From: Tenebrio molitor
Lineage: Eukaryota > Arthropoda > Insecta > Coleoptera > Tenebrionidae
Assembly (NCBI RefSeq): GCF_963966145.1
Contig: NC_091047.1
Location: forward strand, 15,624,001 to 15,688,000
DNA length: 64,000 bases
Reading direction: 5' to 3'
Position numbers and translations under genes: made by a program. A model generated the notes under the pieces. That model made no database searches and was not told the origin of the DNA. It saw nothing but the letters and a program-made list of their open reading frames with translations. Positions 12,611 to 24,072 of the stretch are shown in pieces. The stretch's first letter is position 1, and each line of letters starts with the position of its first letter.

Positions 12611-13490
12611 AGGAATGTGCATATTACAATATTACAATATTTACAATACGGTTCCGAATAAAATTTAATACAATCTCAATCGTGCGCGTCTATAATACTA
12701 GGTTTTAATATTTTGCCGAAATAAACGATAATACACTGCTCCCAGAAATTAACGCATCACTTTGTAAAATGTGAAAATAGTTGATAGTTGTAAATAAATC
12801 ACAACAAATCAGTTATTATTCGGGAGTGTTTTAAATTGCAATAAGGATTTTATAAAAAAAATAAAATATATTTAATAATTAAAAAAAAGAAAAATTGTCA
12901 CAACTGCTTCTACAAAATAAACTAGAGAAAATGGCTCAGTAGCGTATATGTATTTCCACCTCTAGCATGAATGAAGGCTTCACACCGTCTACCCATGCTG
13001 TTAACAGTGGACATGATCCTGATTGTCCCAAATAGCGATTATCTGCTCACCAAGTTCACCCAACGTAGCTGGAGGTCGCTGAAGAGCCCAGACTCGTCGC
13101 CCCATCATGTCCCACACATTTTCTATCGGGTTAAGGTCCTGACTGCTTGTTGGCCATTGTATAGAAGCACTACTCGGACACAATTCTGACACTGTGCGGT
13201 CTTGCATTATTATGCTGAAAGATGAAATCATCCCCGATAAATGGGGCAAATGGTACCACGTATTCATTGTCCCTCTGGGAAAAACATGCAAATCGGCATG
13301 AGCTGTAGAATATAACCACCTCAAACCATAACCGAGCCACCTCCTTACGGTTGCCTTACAAGAATGTTGCATTGGGCATAGCGTTCATTTAGTCGTCGAA
13401 TTACTTTTACACGTCTGTCAGATGACTCCAAGCAAAATCTGGACACATCTGAGAACAGTACTCGTGCCCATTCATTATCATTCCATCTGG

Positions 13491-14593
13491 CAGTGGCGGC
13501 TTGTCAGGGGAGGCAAGGGAGGCAGCGCCTCCCCAAAAAAAACAGCACAAAAATTTCCTTAAACATATAATTTATTATATTATAGTATATTATGCAACAA
13601 GATTTATAAACGGCACTTTAGACACGCGTTTTATGTTAGGCACGAGCGAAGCGTAGCGGAGCGAGTGTTTAATAAACAAGTGTCTAGAGAAGTTTATAAA
13701 CGAGTTGAATACTATACTTTTTCTACGACCAAATTAACAAATGGAACACACAAACGAAACAAGCAACTTTTTTATTAAACGTTAATTTAAACATACAAAC
13801 TAAATGAACATACCAAATAGGAATATATATATTTTGAAAAATACAACGAATTATTCCACTGCAATGACGTTTTCTTTCACGCCGGATGCGAAACTGATGA
13901 ACGTCAAAATACCAACTTGATCTAGAGCTAAATATGTCCAAAAAATTCAAGCCGTGTTTAAAGAAACTTCGAGCGTGTTTAATATCCCGAAAACGCCCGA
14001 ATGGACACCAAGTTGTGACTAATGAACAATCGTTTTTAAAGTGACGTTTTGTACACTATTTATCAGTGCAAAATGTGACACTTTAGAGAAGGAAGTAGAA
14101 AAAATTATTTACTTGATTCGTTTTCGTACGTATATTTCACGAACTTGATGTTGTAAACACTGCAACGTTTAAAACAATTTTTAATTTCTGATGTAGGTAC
14201 GTATAAACGCGTCCAATTGTATCGTTCTACATTGCATGTAAACACTGCAAACGTGGCCGGAGGCAGACCGTGTCTTTACCTCCCCCAGCTGACCAAGATC
14301 AGAAAATTCAGTACGGTCCAAATTAGGATACAGTTATTTAAAAAATGTATTCCCTTCAAGTGAAAAGCATGGAAAGTCTAAAGATTAAAGAACACATTAA
14401 TCCAAGTGTGTAAGTTTTAGTTACTAGGCAAATTAAATGTAACAACAGCATTAGATGATGCGAGAAAAATTCACATTGAATCTTTACGTTAAACATAATC
14501 GCGATATAATTAAAAGATTAATTATTGATTGTACAATTTTTTAATCTTGTCAAAACATGCCTCCCCTATTTATGGATTCACGAGCCGCCACTG
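13491..14593. mobile_element. non-autonomous hAT element with 8-bp target duplication
   Basis: The ends cagtggcggcttgtc and gacg-type complement agccgccactg (inverted repeat cagtggcggct-c/t-gt) begin with cag and end with ctg as in hAT elements. The flanking 8-mer ccatctgg occurs at 13483-13490 and 14594-14601, a perfect duplication of a site inside the Tc1-like transposase. No transposase frame is visible in its 1.1 kb. Subterminal sequence gggaggcagcgcctcccc near the left end is matched by gcctcccc near the right. Confidence 0.9.
13627..13700. repeat. acgag-type palindrome inside the hAT element
   Basis: The sequence gcacgagcgaagcgtagcgg and agcgagtgttt, with outer agacacgcgttttat / ataaacaagtgtct, has the shared hub of the palindrome superfamily. 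It was apparently carried inside the hAT element. Confidence 0.5.
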
Positions 14594-15025
14594 CCATCTG
14601 GCATGGTTTTCGGCAAACTGCAGACGTGATTCCCGATGAGCTGCTGTTAATAAGGATCCAGTAACACGGCGTCGGATGTGCAAGTTGTCTTCTAGAAGAA
14701 ATTGGAGAATGGTTTCGAGGCCAATTCGAACGTTAGTTCCTCGGGCTAGCTGCATTTGCAGACGTCAGGTATTGGTGAAGCGTTCCCTGACAGCGAGCAT
14801 TCTCAGATCTTCCTTGTCCAGTCCAGGACGCCTAACATAATCTCCAGTCTCCCTATAATGTTGCATGACCCGAAAAATGGCAGATTGCGAAACTCCAATC
14901 CTTTGCGCTAGCGCACGATGGAAATGTCCTTCGCCCATCAATGTAGTCATTTCAATGCATTCATCACGGCTTAAATTGCGAGAAACTCGGTTCATTGTGA
15001 CCAAAACTTGTGATTATTATACATA

Positions 15026-16186
15026 CAGTGCATTTTTTTTAACTGTTGCCATAGGGAATTGCATGGTAAAACTTATACCCCCTGTTAACTTTTGTTCTGA
15101 TGAAAATATTCAAACCATTTTTGGAACAAAGTTTGAAGATTTTTTAAACTATCGGATAGATTACAATTCAATATCCTAAACTGTGGAAAAAGTTGTGAAA
15201 AACATATTTTCTAGCGCGCCGGAATAATAGTACGTCGAGCGGCCGCCAGAATAGCGTCCGTGTCGGCTCAACCAGCACCTGACCATCTCCAGTTTTGACT
15301 TTTGTCACTTTCATTTAAAAAATAGCGAGATCTCCTGGAGGCTATGATTAAATTAATTAGCTTTTGGAAGGCAGAACATGTAAACATTTATTTATTAAAA
15401 AAAATAAAACGTTAACGCACAAATAACTCAACAAATTAACAGAAATTATTAAAAGAAATGTTCAAAGTGTTTTCCTTCGACTGCTAGACAATGTCCCAAG
15501 CGATTTTGAAAGTTTCTTCGCGTGTTATTCTTGCCCTTAATTCCTCCCCAGTTTCTGGTTGACCTCTTATGCGTTTTTTTAACTGTTGCTGTTGGGAATT
15601 GCATGGTAAAAATTATACCCTCTGTTAACTTATGATCCACTGCAGATTTGATGCGAATTTTTATTTTTTTTTAATAAATCATTAATAAGACTATGTAATG
15701 CATACTGTTTGAACAACGAACGACAAGCAGTTTTATTTTACTAATTTTACTCTTCAAAGTTGAAATTAATGAACGTAAATAATTTGACAAAACACGTAGT
15801 AGGCGATATGGGAACAAAAATTAGGTTTTATATTTTTATTTATTATTTATTTTAATCATAGCCTCGAGGAGATCTCGCTATTTATTTTTTAAATGAAAGT
15901 GACAAAAGTCAAAAGTGGAGATAGTCAGGTCTCAGGTGCTTGTTGAGCCGACAGGAACGCTATTCTGGCGGCCGCTCGACGTACTATTATTCCGGCGCGC
16001 TAGAAATATTTTTTCACAACTTTTTCGACAGTTTAGGATATTGAATTGTAATCTATCCGATAGTTTAAAAAATCTTCCAACTTTGTTCCAAAAATGGTTT
16101 GAATATTTTGATCAGAACAAAAGTTAACAGGGGGTACAAGTTTTACCATGCAATTCCCTATGGCAAGAGTTAAAAAAAATGCACTG
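15026..16186. mobile_element. 1.16 kb foldback element with TA duplication
   Basis: Inverted arms of about 330 bases begin cagtgcattttttttaactg and end with its complement, flanked by TA (15024-15025, 16187-16188). The arms include a GC-rich block (gagcggccgccagaatagcg). The centre carries part of a transposase (15449-15570) and, at 15571-15640, a third partial copy of the element's own end (gggaattgcatggtaaaaat), so the structure is itself composite. It sits just upstream of the Tc1-like transposase start codon. Confidence 0.85.
15449..15570 (-). pseudogene. C-terminal fragment of a mariner-like transposase
   Basis: The minus-strand frame reads NFQNRLGHCLAVEGKHFEHFF then stop. This resembles the conserved end of mariner/DUF4817-type transposases, where arginine-rich text is followed by C-x-x-x-x-G-x-H-F-E/Q-H. 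Only the last 40 or so residues are present, inside the foldback element; the upstream part of the frame derives from the internal TIR copy. Confidence 0.5.
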
Positions 16187-16463
16187 TATATCGCTAGCAA
16201 GACAATACAAATTATGATACAATTCCACCAAAAAAAAAATAACCGTTTACTGTACGTGCTGTTAACTCCTTATCTGTAATAAGCGGAGACAAGCTATCTA
16301 CGAGTATTTTAGTTTCTGCACGTACTTTTTTAACATATCATAGCATCCATGTTTGCAAATGTTTGTAGACTTTTTGATTAGGTATTACAGAAAATGTTAG
16401 TGATGCGTTAATTTCTGGGAGCAGTGAATTATGGAGGTTTGTTTTTATTTATTTATTTTTGTC

Positions 16464-16925
16464 TTAACCCTCCACCACCCGGCGGCACGGCAATTTTGCC
16501 TATTACGGATAATACTATCAAGTAATAGTGCAGTGCTTATCAACATAATTACCGGCGTCTCGCCTCCACATTTTGACTTTTTTGTGTTTTATGTTCTGTG
16601 TCAATGTTAAGGAACTTCCTCACGATATGACATGAGTATAATACTATACCTTTTTGAATTTCAACCACTAATGTGTTCTCTAAGTCCAAAATGTTTAAAT
16701 TTTTAAAAAGAGATTATGGTACTATTCCCGTTGCTGAAATTATAAGTGGTAAAATCGAAATTTTTTTCTAAACACCAAAGATTTCTCATAGCAACGGAGA
16801 GTTTTAAATATTTATTAATTTTTGTGTTATATGTCTGTGTTATATTGTGTGAATTTGGAACAGCTCTATCTAAGACATATGCTTGCTTTTGTTGTTTATT
16901 TAAAATAATAATGTCTGGTCTTTTA
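16464..16925 (-). mobile_element. non-LTR retrotransposon 3' end, copy 1
   Basis: The minus strand encodes a degraded version of the C-terminal region found after reverse transcriptase in several non-LTR elements: RPDIIILNKQQKQAYVLD, then NSHNITQTYNTKINKYLKL. The 3' end is the GC-rich segment ggcggcacggcaattttgcc. A second copy is at 28455-28925 and the 3' tip again at 32144-32222; all are 5'-truncated, as expected of target-primed reverse transcription. Confidence 0.7.
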
Positions 16926-16968
16926 TTATAATGTTGCTTGTGTTATTAAATGATTGATTGTGAATAAA

Positions 16969-17112
16969 ATAGTATACATACAAACCTCGGCGAAAGTACC
17001 ATTCCTGTGTTTCGAGAATTAGTTCACCTCGAGGGCAAGCCTCTCGGTAAACTATTGTTCTCTCGACAGAAATGGAATACTTTCCGCCTAGGTATGTAAT
17101 ATAATATACTAT
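16969..17112. repeat. palindrome, cctcgg family copy 2
   Basis: Left arm atagtatacatacaaacctc, then accattcctgtgtttcgag; right arm ctctcgacagaaatggaat then cctaggtatgtaatat. The centre contains cacctcgagggcaagcctct. The outer arm matches the right arm of 12287-12415 in inverse orientation. Confidence 0.7.
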
Positions 17113-17218
17113 TACTCACCTGTATGTTGCATTGCTCTAACCTAACTCATTCAAATAGAAATAAGCAAAAAAAATTAATAACATCGCTATAATTAGTCTC
17201 AATCAAAATGTATCCATA

Positions 17219-17363
17219 TCGTGCGTTCATTTAAATGTAGTGAAGAGTCGACTATACGGATTACGGATCACGGATCACGGATCAGCTGTTTAAATCTTAC
17301 GTGGTGCGTTCACAATCGACTCTTCAATGCCAACTTTGAGGATACATTTAAATGAACACCCGA
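17219..17363. mobile_element. MITE of the TCGGGTGTTT family, copy A
   Basis: TA-flanked ends tcgtgcgttcatttaaatg and catttaaatgaacacccga, with the inner inverted pair gaagagtcga / tcgactcttc. Relatives: 30972-31147, 53389-53554, 63071-63270. An internal run of cggatcacggatcacggatc is a short direct repeat. Confidence 0.75.
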
Positions 17364-17736
17364 TATAAGGTGTCAAGTAACTAGATTATTAGTAGATATT
17401 CACCCCTCTTTTACGCTCCATTTTTCAAGATATTAAAACAAAAATCAGCAGAGTTATTATAGACGCAAGATGCCAAATTTTGACATACCGACTGATTTTT
17501 TCGGACTTTTGGTTTTGCGGGAAATGACAGTAATTTTTACTTTTACTTGAATTTTTGGAATTAATTCTCGTTTCATATCTCGAGTGCTGCGTATAACTTT
17601 AAATCATCATAATCGACGTAAGCAATAACAGAAGAATTTTAGTCAGTAGAAACATTAAAATCTGTCGCCATTCGTTTTTGCAAAAAAACTAAATTTTTCA
17701 AATGATACCACCCAGCGGCACCAGGTCAGTTAAATA

Positions 17737-17786
17737 CAGGGTATCTTATAAAGTTATAAATGATTGTCGGGTGAAGCCAGCTTTTG
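17737..17786. repeat. MITE end fragment
   Basis: The sequence tacagggtatcttataaag, then ataaatgattgtcgggtgaa, resembles the left end of the MITE at 24073 (tacaggatcattataaatga). No matching right end was found. Confidence 0.3.
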
Positions 17787-17795
17787 AAAATAGCT

Positions 17796-17930
17796 ATTTT
17801 CAATACAAGTGAGCAAAGTAGTGGATTTAATCACAAGTACGGAAGTTGGGCGTCTGAGCCGAAGGCGAGGACCTCAACCGTACAAGTGATTAAATGCACG
17901 TTTGCTCATGTGTGTTGAATCTGATTTTTT
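17796..17930. repeat. palindrome with gccgaaggcgagg centre
   Basis: Left arm attttcaatacaagtgagca, then ttaatcacaagtacgg; right arm ccgtacaagtgattaa then tgctcatgtgtgttgaat. The centre gagccgaaggcgaggac resembles the hub of the superfamily. Confidence 0.65.
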
Positions 17931-18129
17931 CCATGATCATAAAATAGAGTCGCAGAATCGAAATTTGCGGCACCATTTTTTTGTCACTTTTTGAATTTTG
18001 AGTTGTTATTTATGTTCTGGGAAAACTAAACATCTCACCTTCGTATTCGAGAGATGGTGACATTTTTCAATAACTTTGCTTAACTATTTGAACATGCTAC
18101 TGTTTTCGTTCAAAATTATTTATATCTTT

Positions 18130-18184
18130 GTAACAACCTATGTAACACGCCGACTCGATTTATTTTTTAATTGATCGCACCGTA
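18130..18184. repeat. solo end of the cggtgcgatcaattaaaa MITE
   Basis: The sequence actcgatttattttttaatt-gatcgcaccgta matches an arm of the complete MITE at 35177-35288. A different MITE begins exactly at its terminal TA. A decayed relative of the same end is at 25322-25350. Confidence 0.5.
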
Positions 18185-18540
18185 CTATTGCGGGCAAAAA
18201 AAGTGGGACATCAAATTTCTGTCAGTTTTGAAAAATTCGATGTAGTTCAAGCTTTATTGTCATTTTTTTGACACTATTCCAGGTACCAGTTTAAAAATTT
18301 ATTGTATACTCCTATTTTCCTTTTCCAAATGCCCTCTTCTTTTGATAAAGGTAGATTTTGATTAGAATTTTGCATTAAATATTCACTACGTGCTTATTTA
18401 CAATCATTCCCTACAACCTACAATACATAATGACAACGTCAATCAATTCAAAGTAGGGTTAGAATCAGGTAAGGGTTATTTCACATTAATTAAAAGTCAA
18501 GACAATGACGTTGATGTCCCACTTTTTTTGCCCGTAATAG
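18185..18540. mobile_element. TA-flanked 356-bp MITE
   Basis: Ends ctattgcgggcaaaaaaagt and actttttttgcccgtaatag are inverted repeats of about 30 bases, extending through gggacatcaa / ttgatgtccc and flanked by TA. Confidence 0.85.
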
Positions 18541-18889
18541 TACTCGTAAAAAGGGTGAAGTAACTATTAGCTTCGTATCCTGATCCCATGATAGACTCTA
18601 AAGTCTATTTTTTCCTGGTAGGCGCGTGCGTGCGCATCTCCGAAAGGTAGAATCACATAGCTAAGATTTTTAGCAGGATGCAGGAATTGTTAGTATTTTT
18701 GGTTGCATATTATCTAGGGGGATCAGTATTTGTGGTTGCAGATTAAAACTCATGTTTATGATTTAATTTTTGTATAATTTGTAAAATGTAAACAAAAAAG
18801 TTTATGAATCAACTCGTGGAAAAATTGATAACAAATATTATATGTACAACATTTTTTATTTTATACACACAGGAGTTAAATTATGTACA

Positions 18890-19062
18890 AAACAATTCGA
18901 TACTTTTGGATTCAATCGTTAATTAAAAAAAAAAAAAAAAAAATAATCAACACCGCACTGTTCACCTAAAAAAAATTACAGTGACATCGACAATAATTGT
19001 CAGTTCACATGAAAGCGGCAAAAATTTCATAACAGCTTCGACTACAATCATTTCTAATAACC
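18890..19062. repeat. fragment of the 38824-39129 MITE
   Basis: Shares, in inverse orientation, tgaaagcggcaaaaat, cagttcacatgaaag and cgactacaatcatttctaa with the complete MITE at 38824-39129. One end is missing. Confidence 0.55.
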
Positions 19063-19204
19063 AGAAAAGGTCTCCCTTCTTGGCGTATTTTTTTTATTTC
19101 CCGTAAATATCTTCTTCGCCAAGATATGTCTTCTCTTTCTATTAACAGGCGTTACTATTTTAATAATAAAAAGTTGTAATAATAAAACTGAGACTGAGAA
19201 GTAA

Positions 19205-19554
19205 TTAATACATTATTAAAGTGAAAGTAAACTTTAGTAAAGAAACCTTTCCAACACCTATTCGCATTGGCCCCTCAAGCCTGTTTTCTTGCCAACCCCT
19301 CTTTATATTGAAGATGCAAGTCTTAGTGCAACTGCAATGTAATTCTCTCGCCACAGCAGCCAACGACCAATTTTCTTCTAGCTTTGCAATAGCCCTAGCT
19401 GTCTGCATCGGAGAGAGATGTGGCATTAAAAAAAAATAGTTTCAATAAATTTTTTATCGCTAGTGTCAAACTTTGACATTTTAGGACGCCTATGATTTAA
19501 AGTAAATATCAAACTATAAAAAAAACGTTCACTTTTGGATGGCCGCGATAGTAC
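19205..19554 (-). pseudogene. Tc1-like transposase N-terminus with one TIR
   Basis: The minus-strand frame begins MPHLSPMQTARAIAKLEEN, then WSLAAVARELHCS, a helix-turn-helix as found at the start of Tc1-like transposases, and runs out near 19205. Upstream of the start codon is the TIR cgttcacttttggatggccg, then cgatagtac (ending 19554). Two MITEs, at 54223-54594 and 56238-56476, share this TIR and decayed forms of the same N-terminus. Confidence 0.6.
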
Positions 19555-20333
19555 TTACTTGAATTTTAATTCGTGTAAAACATTATAAAGCTTAGAACGA
19601 CTGATGTTTGGAATTTCTTCATTGTTTTGCACTTCCCTGTACACAGCATCAATTGTAGGAATTCTGTTTGCAGAGAAAAATGAGTGCACTGTTTTTCAAA
19701 TGAGATATTTTTGATGTTCATCCATTTCCTATCAGGTTTCTTCAGTGCCTGTAATTGCCCACACTTCTTTTCTTCCGCCAAGTATCATTGTGTTGAACCG
19801 TCAACACAAAGTAATTAAGCTGTGATACAACAAAAAAAACCTCAGAAATCAATACCAGTATAATCTGTAGTTTTTTCCATTTGAGCCGTCTTGGTTAACT
19901 CGGCAAAATCCTTGGAGATCCCACGAATAACTTAAACGATCATTTCTTTCTCGGCTTGTGAGAAATTTGCTATAAATATGCATTAATAAAAAACTGTTAC
20001 TTGATGTTAGCATAAATTCAAACTTACGCCGTTTGGTGATCGAAATTAAGACATCTTGTTGACATATAAAAACTTCTTAACCTCTAAGAACTAAGAACTG
20101 TTTTTTTAATAAATAAACGGACACAACACAAAATACACACAAAACACGAAAGGAAAACTAAGACACGATGAAACAAAAATGGCAGCTTGGACCTGATTGA
20201 CAGTACAGAACACTGTAATATTGCACATTTCTTTAGTGTAAGTAGGAAAATAAAGTAACCAATAGGAAAGTCGCATTTCGTTGCAGGATTTTGTAAATGC
20301 GCACGCACGCGCCTACCAGGAAAAAATAGACTA

Positions 20334-20930
20334 TAGTAACACTGGACAACATGGATATCTACTGATTTTTCTTATTATTCAATAAGTGTTCTATTTTATT
20401 GTTTTCTTGGAGAAGATGAAGATATTAACAACCACATTTAGTGTATCTAAAAATGTTAAATTAGTTGCTCATTTCACGTGATTTTCTTGGAGTAGTAGTT
20501 CCAAAAAAAAAAAAACAATAGTCACAACTCCAGAGCCTACATACATTTCTAATGGTCACGTCATAATGGGTTTCAAGTTATCAAGTTTTGTTTCATACTT
20601 AATATTGCAGTAGTTATTTGCATCTTAAATTCAAATAATTATGTCATTTAATATAATTTTTGGAAATGTTCTTTAAATGTTATTTTAACTTTATCGATGA
20701 AAAATTTCATACAAAAAGCTTCATTCAGAGTCAACTTTTCTATACTTATCTTTCTCATCAGTTGAAATAAGACAAAAATTATACTATTAATTTTTACTAC
20801 TTTTGAAGCTCTATTGTAAGTTGAAGTGAGTGTAGATAAATGGAGGAAGGAGTTTCTTCTATAAAGATTAGCTTGCTGAGTTGCTATTTCCGATACTTTG
20901 CCATAAGTGCCACGACAAAAGAAGAAAACC
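20334..20930. other. intergenic, no feature recognised
   Basis: AT-rich. A 94-codon minus-strand frame at 20648-20932 starts next to a GC-rich block but has AT-driven codon use and no known motif; I do not call it a gene. Confidence 0.35.
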
Positions 20931-20932
20931 AT

Positions 20933-21240
20933 TTAAGCGGTGGAGTAGTTCTGCGGGCTGTCGCTGTCCTGATTGCGGTTGGGGGTGGCTGGCCCCTGCA
21001 GTGCTGATAATTGCTTAAGAGCCCCGCCCTGGGCGCGCCGCGTGCCCGCATCTCATTACACTTGTTGACAAATGAAATATACGATTACTGAACACTGATA
21101 ACCCGACTATAAATAAATAAACGGCGGCAGCATCACTCCGCCTCTTGAAACTAAAAGTTGATCTCGTCGCGTGTTCAGCTCTTACATCACGGAGTTTCAT
21201 AATTTTATCATCGTAAATTAACACTTAATAGCGGAAACTG
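20933..21240. promoter_or_regulatory. GC- and CpG-rich island, possible promoter or enhancer
   Basis: A sharp rise in GC (cgccctgggcgcgccgcgtg) sets this block off from its surroundings. On the plus strand tataaata (21108-21115) precedes gcatcactcc by about 25-30 bases, a loose core-promoter arrangement. No downstream first exon was recognised, so the call is tentative. Confidence 0.25.
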
Positions 21241-21559
21241 TGCATCTAAAAACCGACAGTTTTGTTCCTGGCTACCTACATGAATTTGTACAAGCTATTA
21301 TAGATTCCAGTACCACCTTTGAATCAATATATTCTATTAAACTATCGGTAAATCAAATAAGAGTCATGAATAATCAATGAACAGGAACTTATCAACGATC
21401 GCGGTGACTTTAGAAACAATCGCCACTCTATATTGCACTGTCATGGACAGGTTTCGAAAAGAAAGCTCACAACACGAATTTTTAATCGCATTAGACCGTT
21501 AAGCTTCTGGAAGAAAAGTGTACTCGACACAATTCAAAAACCAATCACCATAAGATGAC

Positions 21560-21800
21560 GTAAGGAAAACTGCCTAACATTAGAAAGTCCATTTTTCGTC
21601 GCAAATTGGAGGGTCGTAAAAAGTTGGAACTGCGGCGAAATCGGTGGCCGCAGTGTTGCAATTTGTGGCGGCCCCGCCTACGCACGAACTGGAAGCAGGA
21701 CCGACGCCAGGACATTGCAGACCTGTTTCATAAAATAAAAAATCTCACAGTCTCATTAGATTATGTCGAGATGGAATTCGGCCGTTTTCGTTGATTTAAA
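21560..21800. other. second GC-richer block
   Basis: Contains cggtggccgcagtgttgc, then tggcggccccgcctac. A 62-codon plus-strand frame (21606-21794), rich in Arg and Lys, is unlike any family I know. Could be conserved non-coding sequence, an exon, or an old element. Confidence 0.25.
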
Positions 21801-23570
21801 TCATTATAATAGTTAATGACTTTGTGGTAATGAACGTGGTTTATTGAAATTAGAAAGGATAGAAAGCTTTCATAGCGCAAAACTGCATTCGAAGCACATT
21901 GCGTCGCATTATTTTTAAGTAGCCTCATCTATATTCCAATAGTTATATAAAGACATCGCTGTTTCATTATTTATAAAGATTGTTATCTTAGTAACCCTCA
22001 AAATTATTCTTTAGGAATATCAAGCGATTTGTTAATATATTGGTAAAAATTTTAAACCCAAATCTGGTTGTTGATTATGTGATTTCATGATTTATTCTTA
22101 TGTGATGACCTAGTTCAGTTATTATTTAAATAATATGTTATGTCTACACTGAGTTAACAAAATGATAGAAACTTAAAAATTACAAAATATTTGTTTTCTT
22201 ATCCACAGTTACTATTTGTTATAGAAAGTTGTATTCTTGTTAATGAAATAGATATTGTCAATAGTATACCCTTCTATTTATTTATAATTATATTTTTTAT
22301 AATATTACATATTAATAAATGTCCTTATTAAAGAACTTATACAACAAATTTCAATCTAAGAAAGTGGAGTTGAAATAAATGTTTTAAAAGAGTGTATTTG
22401 GTGAAGGGTAATTCGAAAATTACGTCTCTGGAATAGTTGGGCCTGACTAAGCGTTTTGCACCCGAGAAATCTCTGTGGGATCGACCATTATCATAAAATC
22501 AAGCTTCAGTCCGCACTGCTCTTCTTAAACGGCGTTTAGGAAAATTTAGCTGCGAATATTTCCTTCTTGGATGTTAGCCAAACGAAATCTGACATACGCT
22601 GGCTCGACAAAGTTTTGCTCCAAAAGAATATTCAAAGAATAGTTCTTGCTATAAATTTAGTATTATGTATATATAGGAATATATGAATACATCGATGCAC
22701 GTCATCGAGTTTTTCCATTTAAATACTAAATGCGGTGAAAAAATGATAAAATAATAATTTTATAATGCCGTGTCATAGGGATTATAACAAATTAAAAGAA
22801 ATTAGTACGGCTTATTTAAATTTTCAATAAGGAATGAATAGTAAACGATTATCGGTTAGGTTGGTTTCAATAACAACAGCTAACAAGGACGAAATTGCAA
22901 GTCACCGCAAACCCATTAGGCATTTAAGTGTTCCTCCACGGGGTGTCTCACCTCTCCTAAACAGATAATCCGTAATTTAATATAGGTTTGATACACATTT
23001 ATTCCATTTGATTTCGATAACCAATTCTTGACTTTTTATAACACAATAATACTGCAAGTTTCAACTTTACATAAAAGCCTATTCCCTATTTATAAGTTCT
23101 CTAAGGAAATTACTTCTTTTCAGCAAAAAAATACAAATGTGTTTTAAAGAACTAGATAAGATATATTTGCTGAAATTGTAATTTTGCTCTCCAAGTTAAT
23201 TCGAAAAATTGAGAATCTATCTGTCCGTTTTAATAAAGTGTATCATTTAACATTTGACCAAACCCTGAAAGTCGAAAAAGAGGAGGACGGGACACAATGC
23301 TACCATTAGTCCAGCTATAATGTTGGTAAATTGTTCAGTGGGAGGTCCGACTCATACATCACCCTGTTTTGTCCCACGATCTGCTTGCCGATGCTAAACT
23401 ATACCCCAAGCTTTGTCATCCCCATTATCCACGGCTTCGCGTTGCCTGCTTCACAGTTTCACTAATGTAGCGTAGCTTGCTCATATCAATCTGAATTATG
23501 AGCAAACGTTTTATAGTTTTTAATAATGATTTGCTTATAAAATAATGTTTTAATTCCACTTTAATTGTTA
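21801..23570. other. intergenic, no feature recognised
   Basis: AT-rich, unique-looking; no element ends found. Confidence 0.35.
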
Positions 23571-23572
23571 TT

Positions 23573-23668
23573 TATGGTATAAGTGGGTTATTTAAGATAT
23601 TACCCACGAGAGGTATGTGTAACCTACGAGAAGGTTATTACCTGGAGTGGGTAGTACTTATTACTTAA
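23573..23668. repeat. small palindrome cluster
   Basis: aagtgggttatttaagatat, then acccacgag, and acctacgagaaggttattac, then gagtgggtagtactta form inverted pairs around a cgag centre. Confidence 0.45.
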
Positions 23669-24072
23669 TTAAAACTAACTAGTAAAACATGATATTACTA
23701 TTCAATAAATTTATTTAATTAACTTTACAAAAATAGATGAATAATAAAAAAAGGTAATAACAATACTTAATCAAAATCAGTCAAAAGTTCAGTGTTAGGT
23801 AGGTATAATCGAGCTCTTCCACTGGTTAAAATTAACACACCTGTGTGGGGTGTTCAAATTAGTGAAAAAGCTCGTAATGACGGATTCTTTACAATAATTT
23901 AAGACAAAGATTTAATACTATTACGTCGAGACATCAATCTTTTTCAAGGGGAGACGCCATTAGAGTTTTGCAAAAAAAGATCCCTTCTGCGAGGCTAGTT
24001 GTGGTTTATTACACTTATAGGTAGGCGCTGGAAACAAAATAAATCACGATAACTGTAGTGAATTTACTACTA

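Larger units (their letters stand above)
12905..15004 (-). pseudogene. Tc1-like transposase, disrupted
   Basis: Minus-strand pieces: 15004-14765 holds the N-terminal paired-type HTH (LSRDECIEMTTLMGEGHFHR, then QRIGVSQSAIFRVMQHYRET). After a frameshift, 14755-14594 holds DNLHIRRRVTGSLLTAAHRE and QFAENHARW. The hAT insertion breaks the frame, and 13490-12905 continues with a degraded first catalytic site (FSDVSRFCL where FSDESRFCL is usual), MQDRT where the second Asp (QDNA) is expected, and DLNPIENVWD with the third acidic residue. The end reads HARGGNTY, the normal Tc1 C-terminus. Several stops and two changed catalytic motifs show it is inactive. Confidence 0.85.
12734..16426 (-). mobile_element. 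Tc1-like transposon, interrupted by two nested elements
   Basis: The ends cactgctcccagaaattaac and gttaatttctgggagcagtg are 28-base inverted repeats. The left flank is TA, the right AA, so the target duplication has decayed. Subtracting the hAT element with its 8-bp duplicate and the foldback with its TA leaves about 1.42 kb, the usual size of a Tc1 element. The transposase lies on the minus strand in pieces described separately. The foldback inserted between the right TIR and the start codon, and the hAT element inserted within the catalytic part. Confidence 0.85.
18602..20333. mobile_element. 1.73 kb element with 38-bp inverted ends
   Basis: The left end agtctattttttcctggtag, then gcgcgtgcgtgcgcat, is mirrored by atgcgcacgcacgcgcctac, then caggaaaaaatagact. 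Inside lie part of another MITE (18890-19062) and a Tc1-like remnant (19205-19554). A 74-codon minus-strand frame at 20084-20308 starts at the right TIR but has no recognisable domain. It may be a nonautonomous or heavily overwritten transposon. Confidence 0.65.

Noticed and set aside
20648..20932. 94-codon minus-strand frame
   Set aside because: No start context, no known motif and composition of chance AT-rich frames; proximity to a GC-rich block is not enough.
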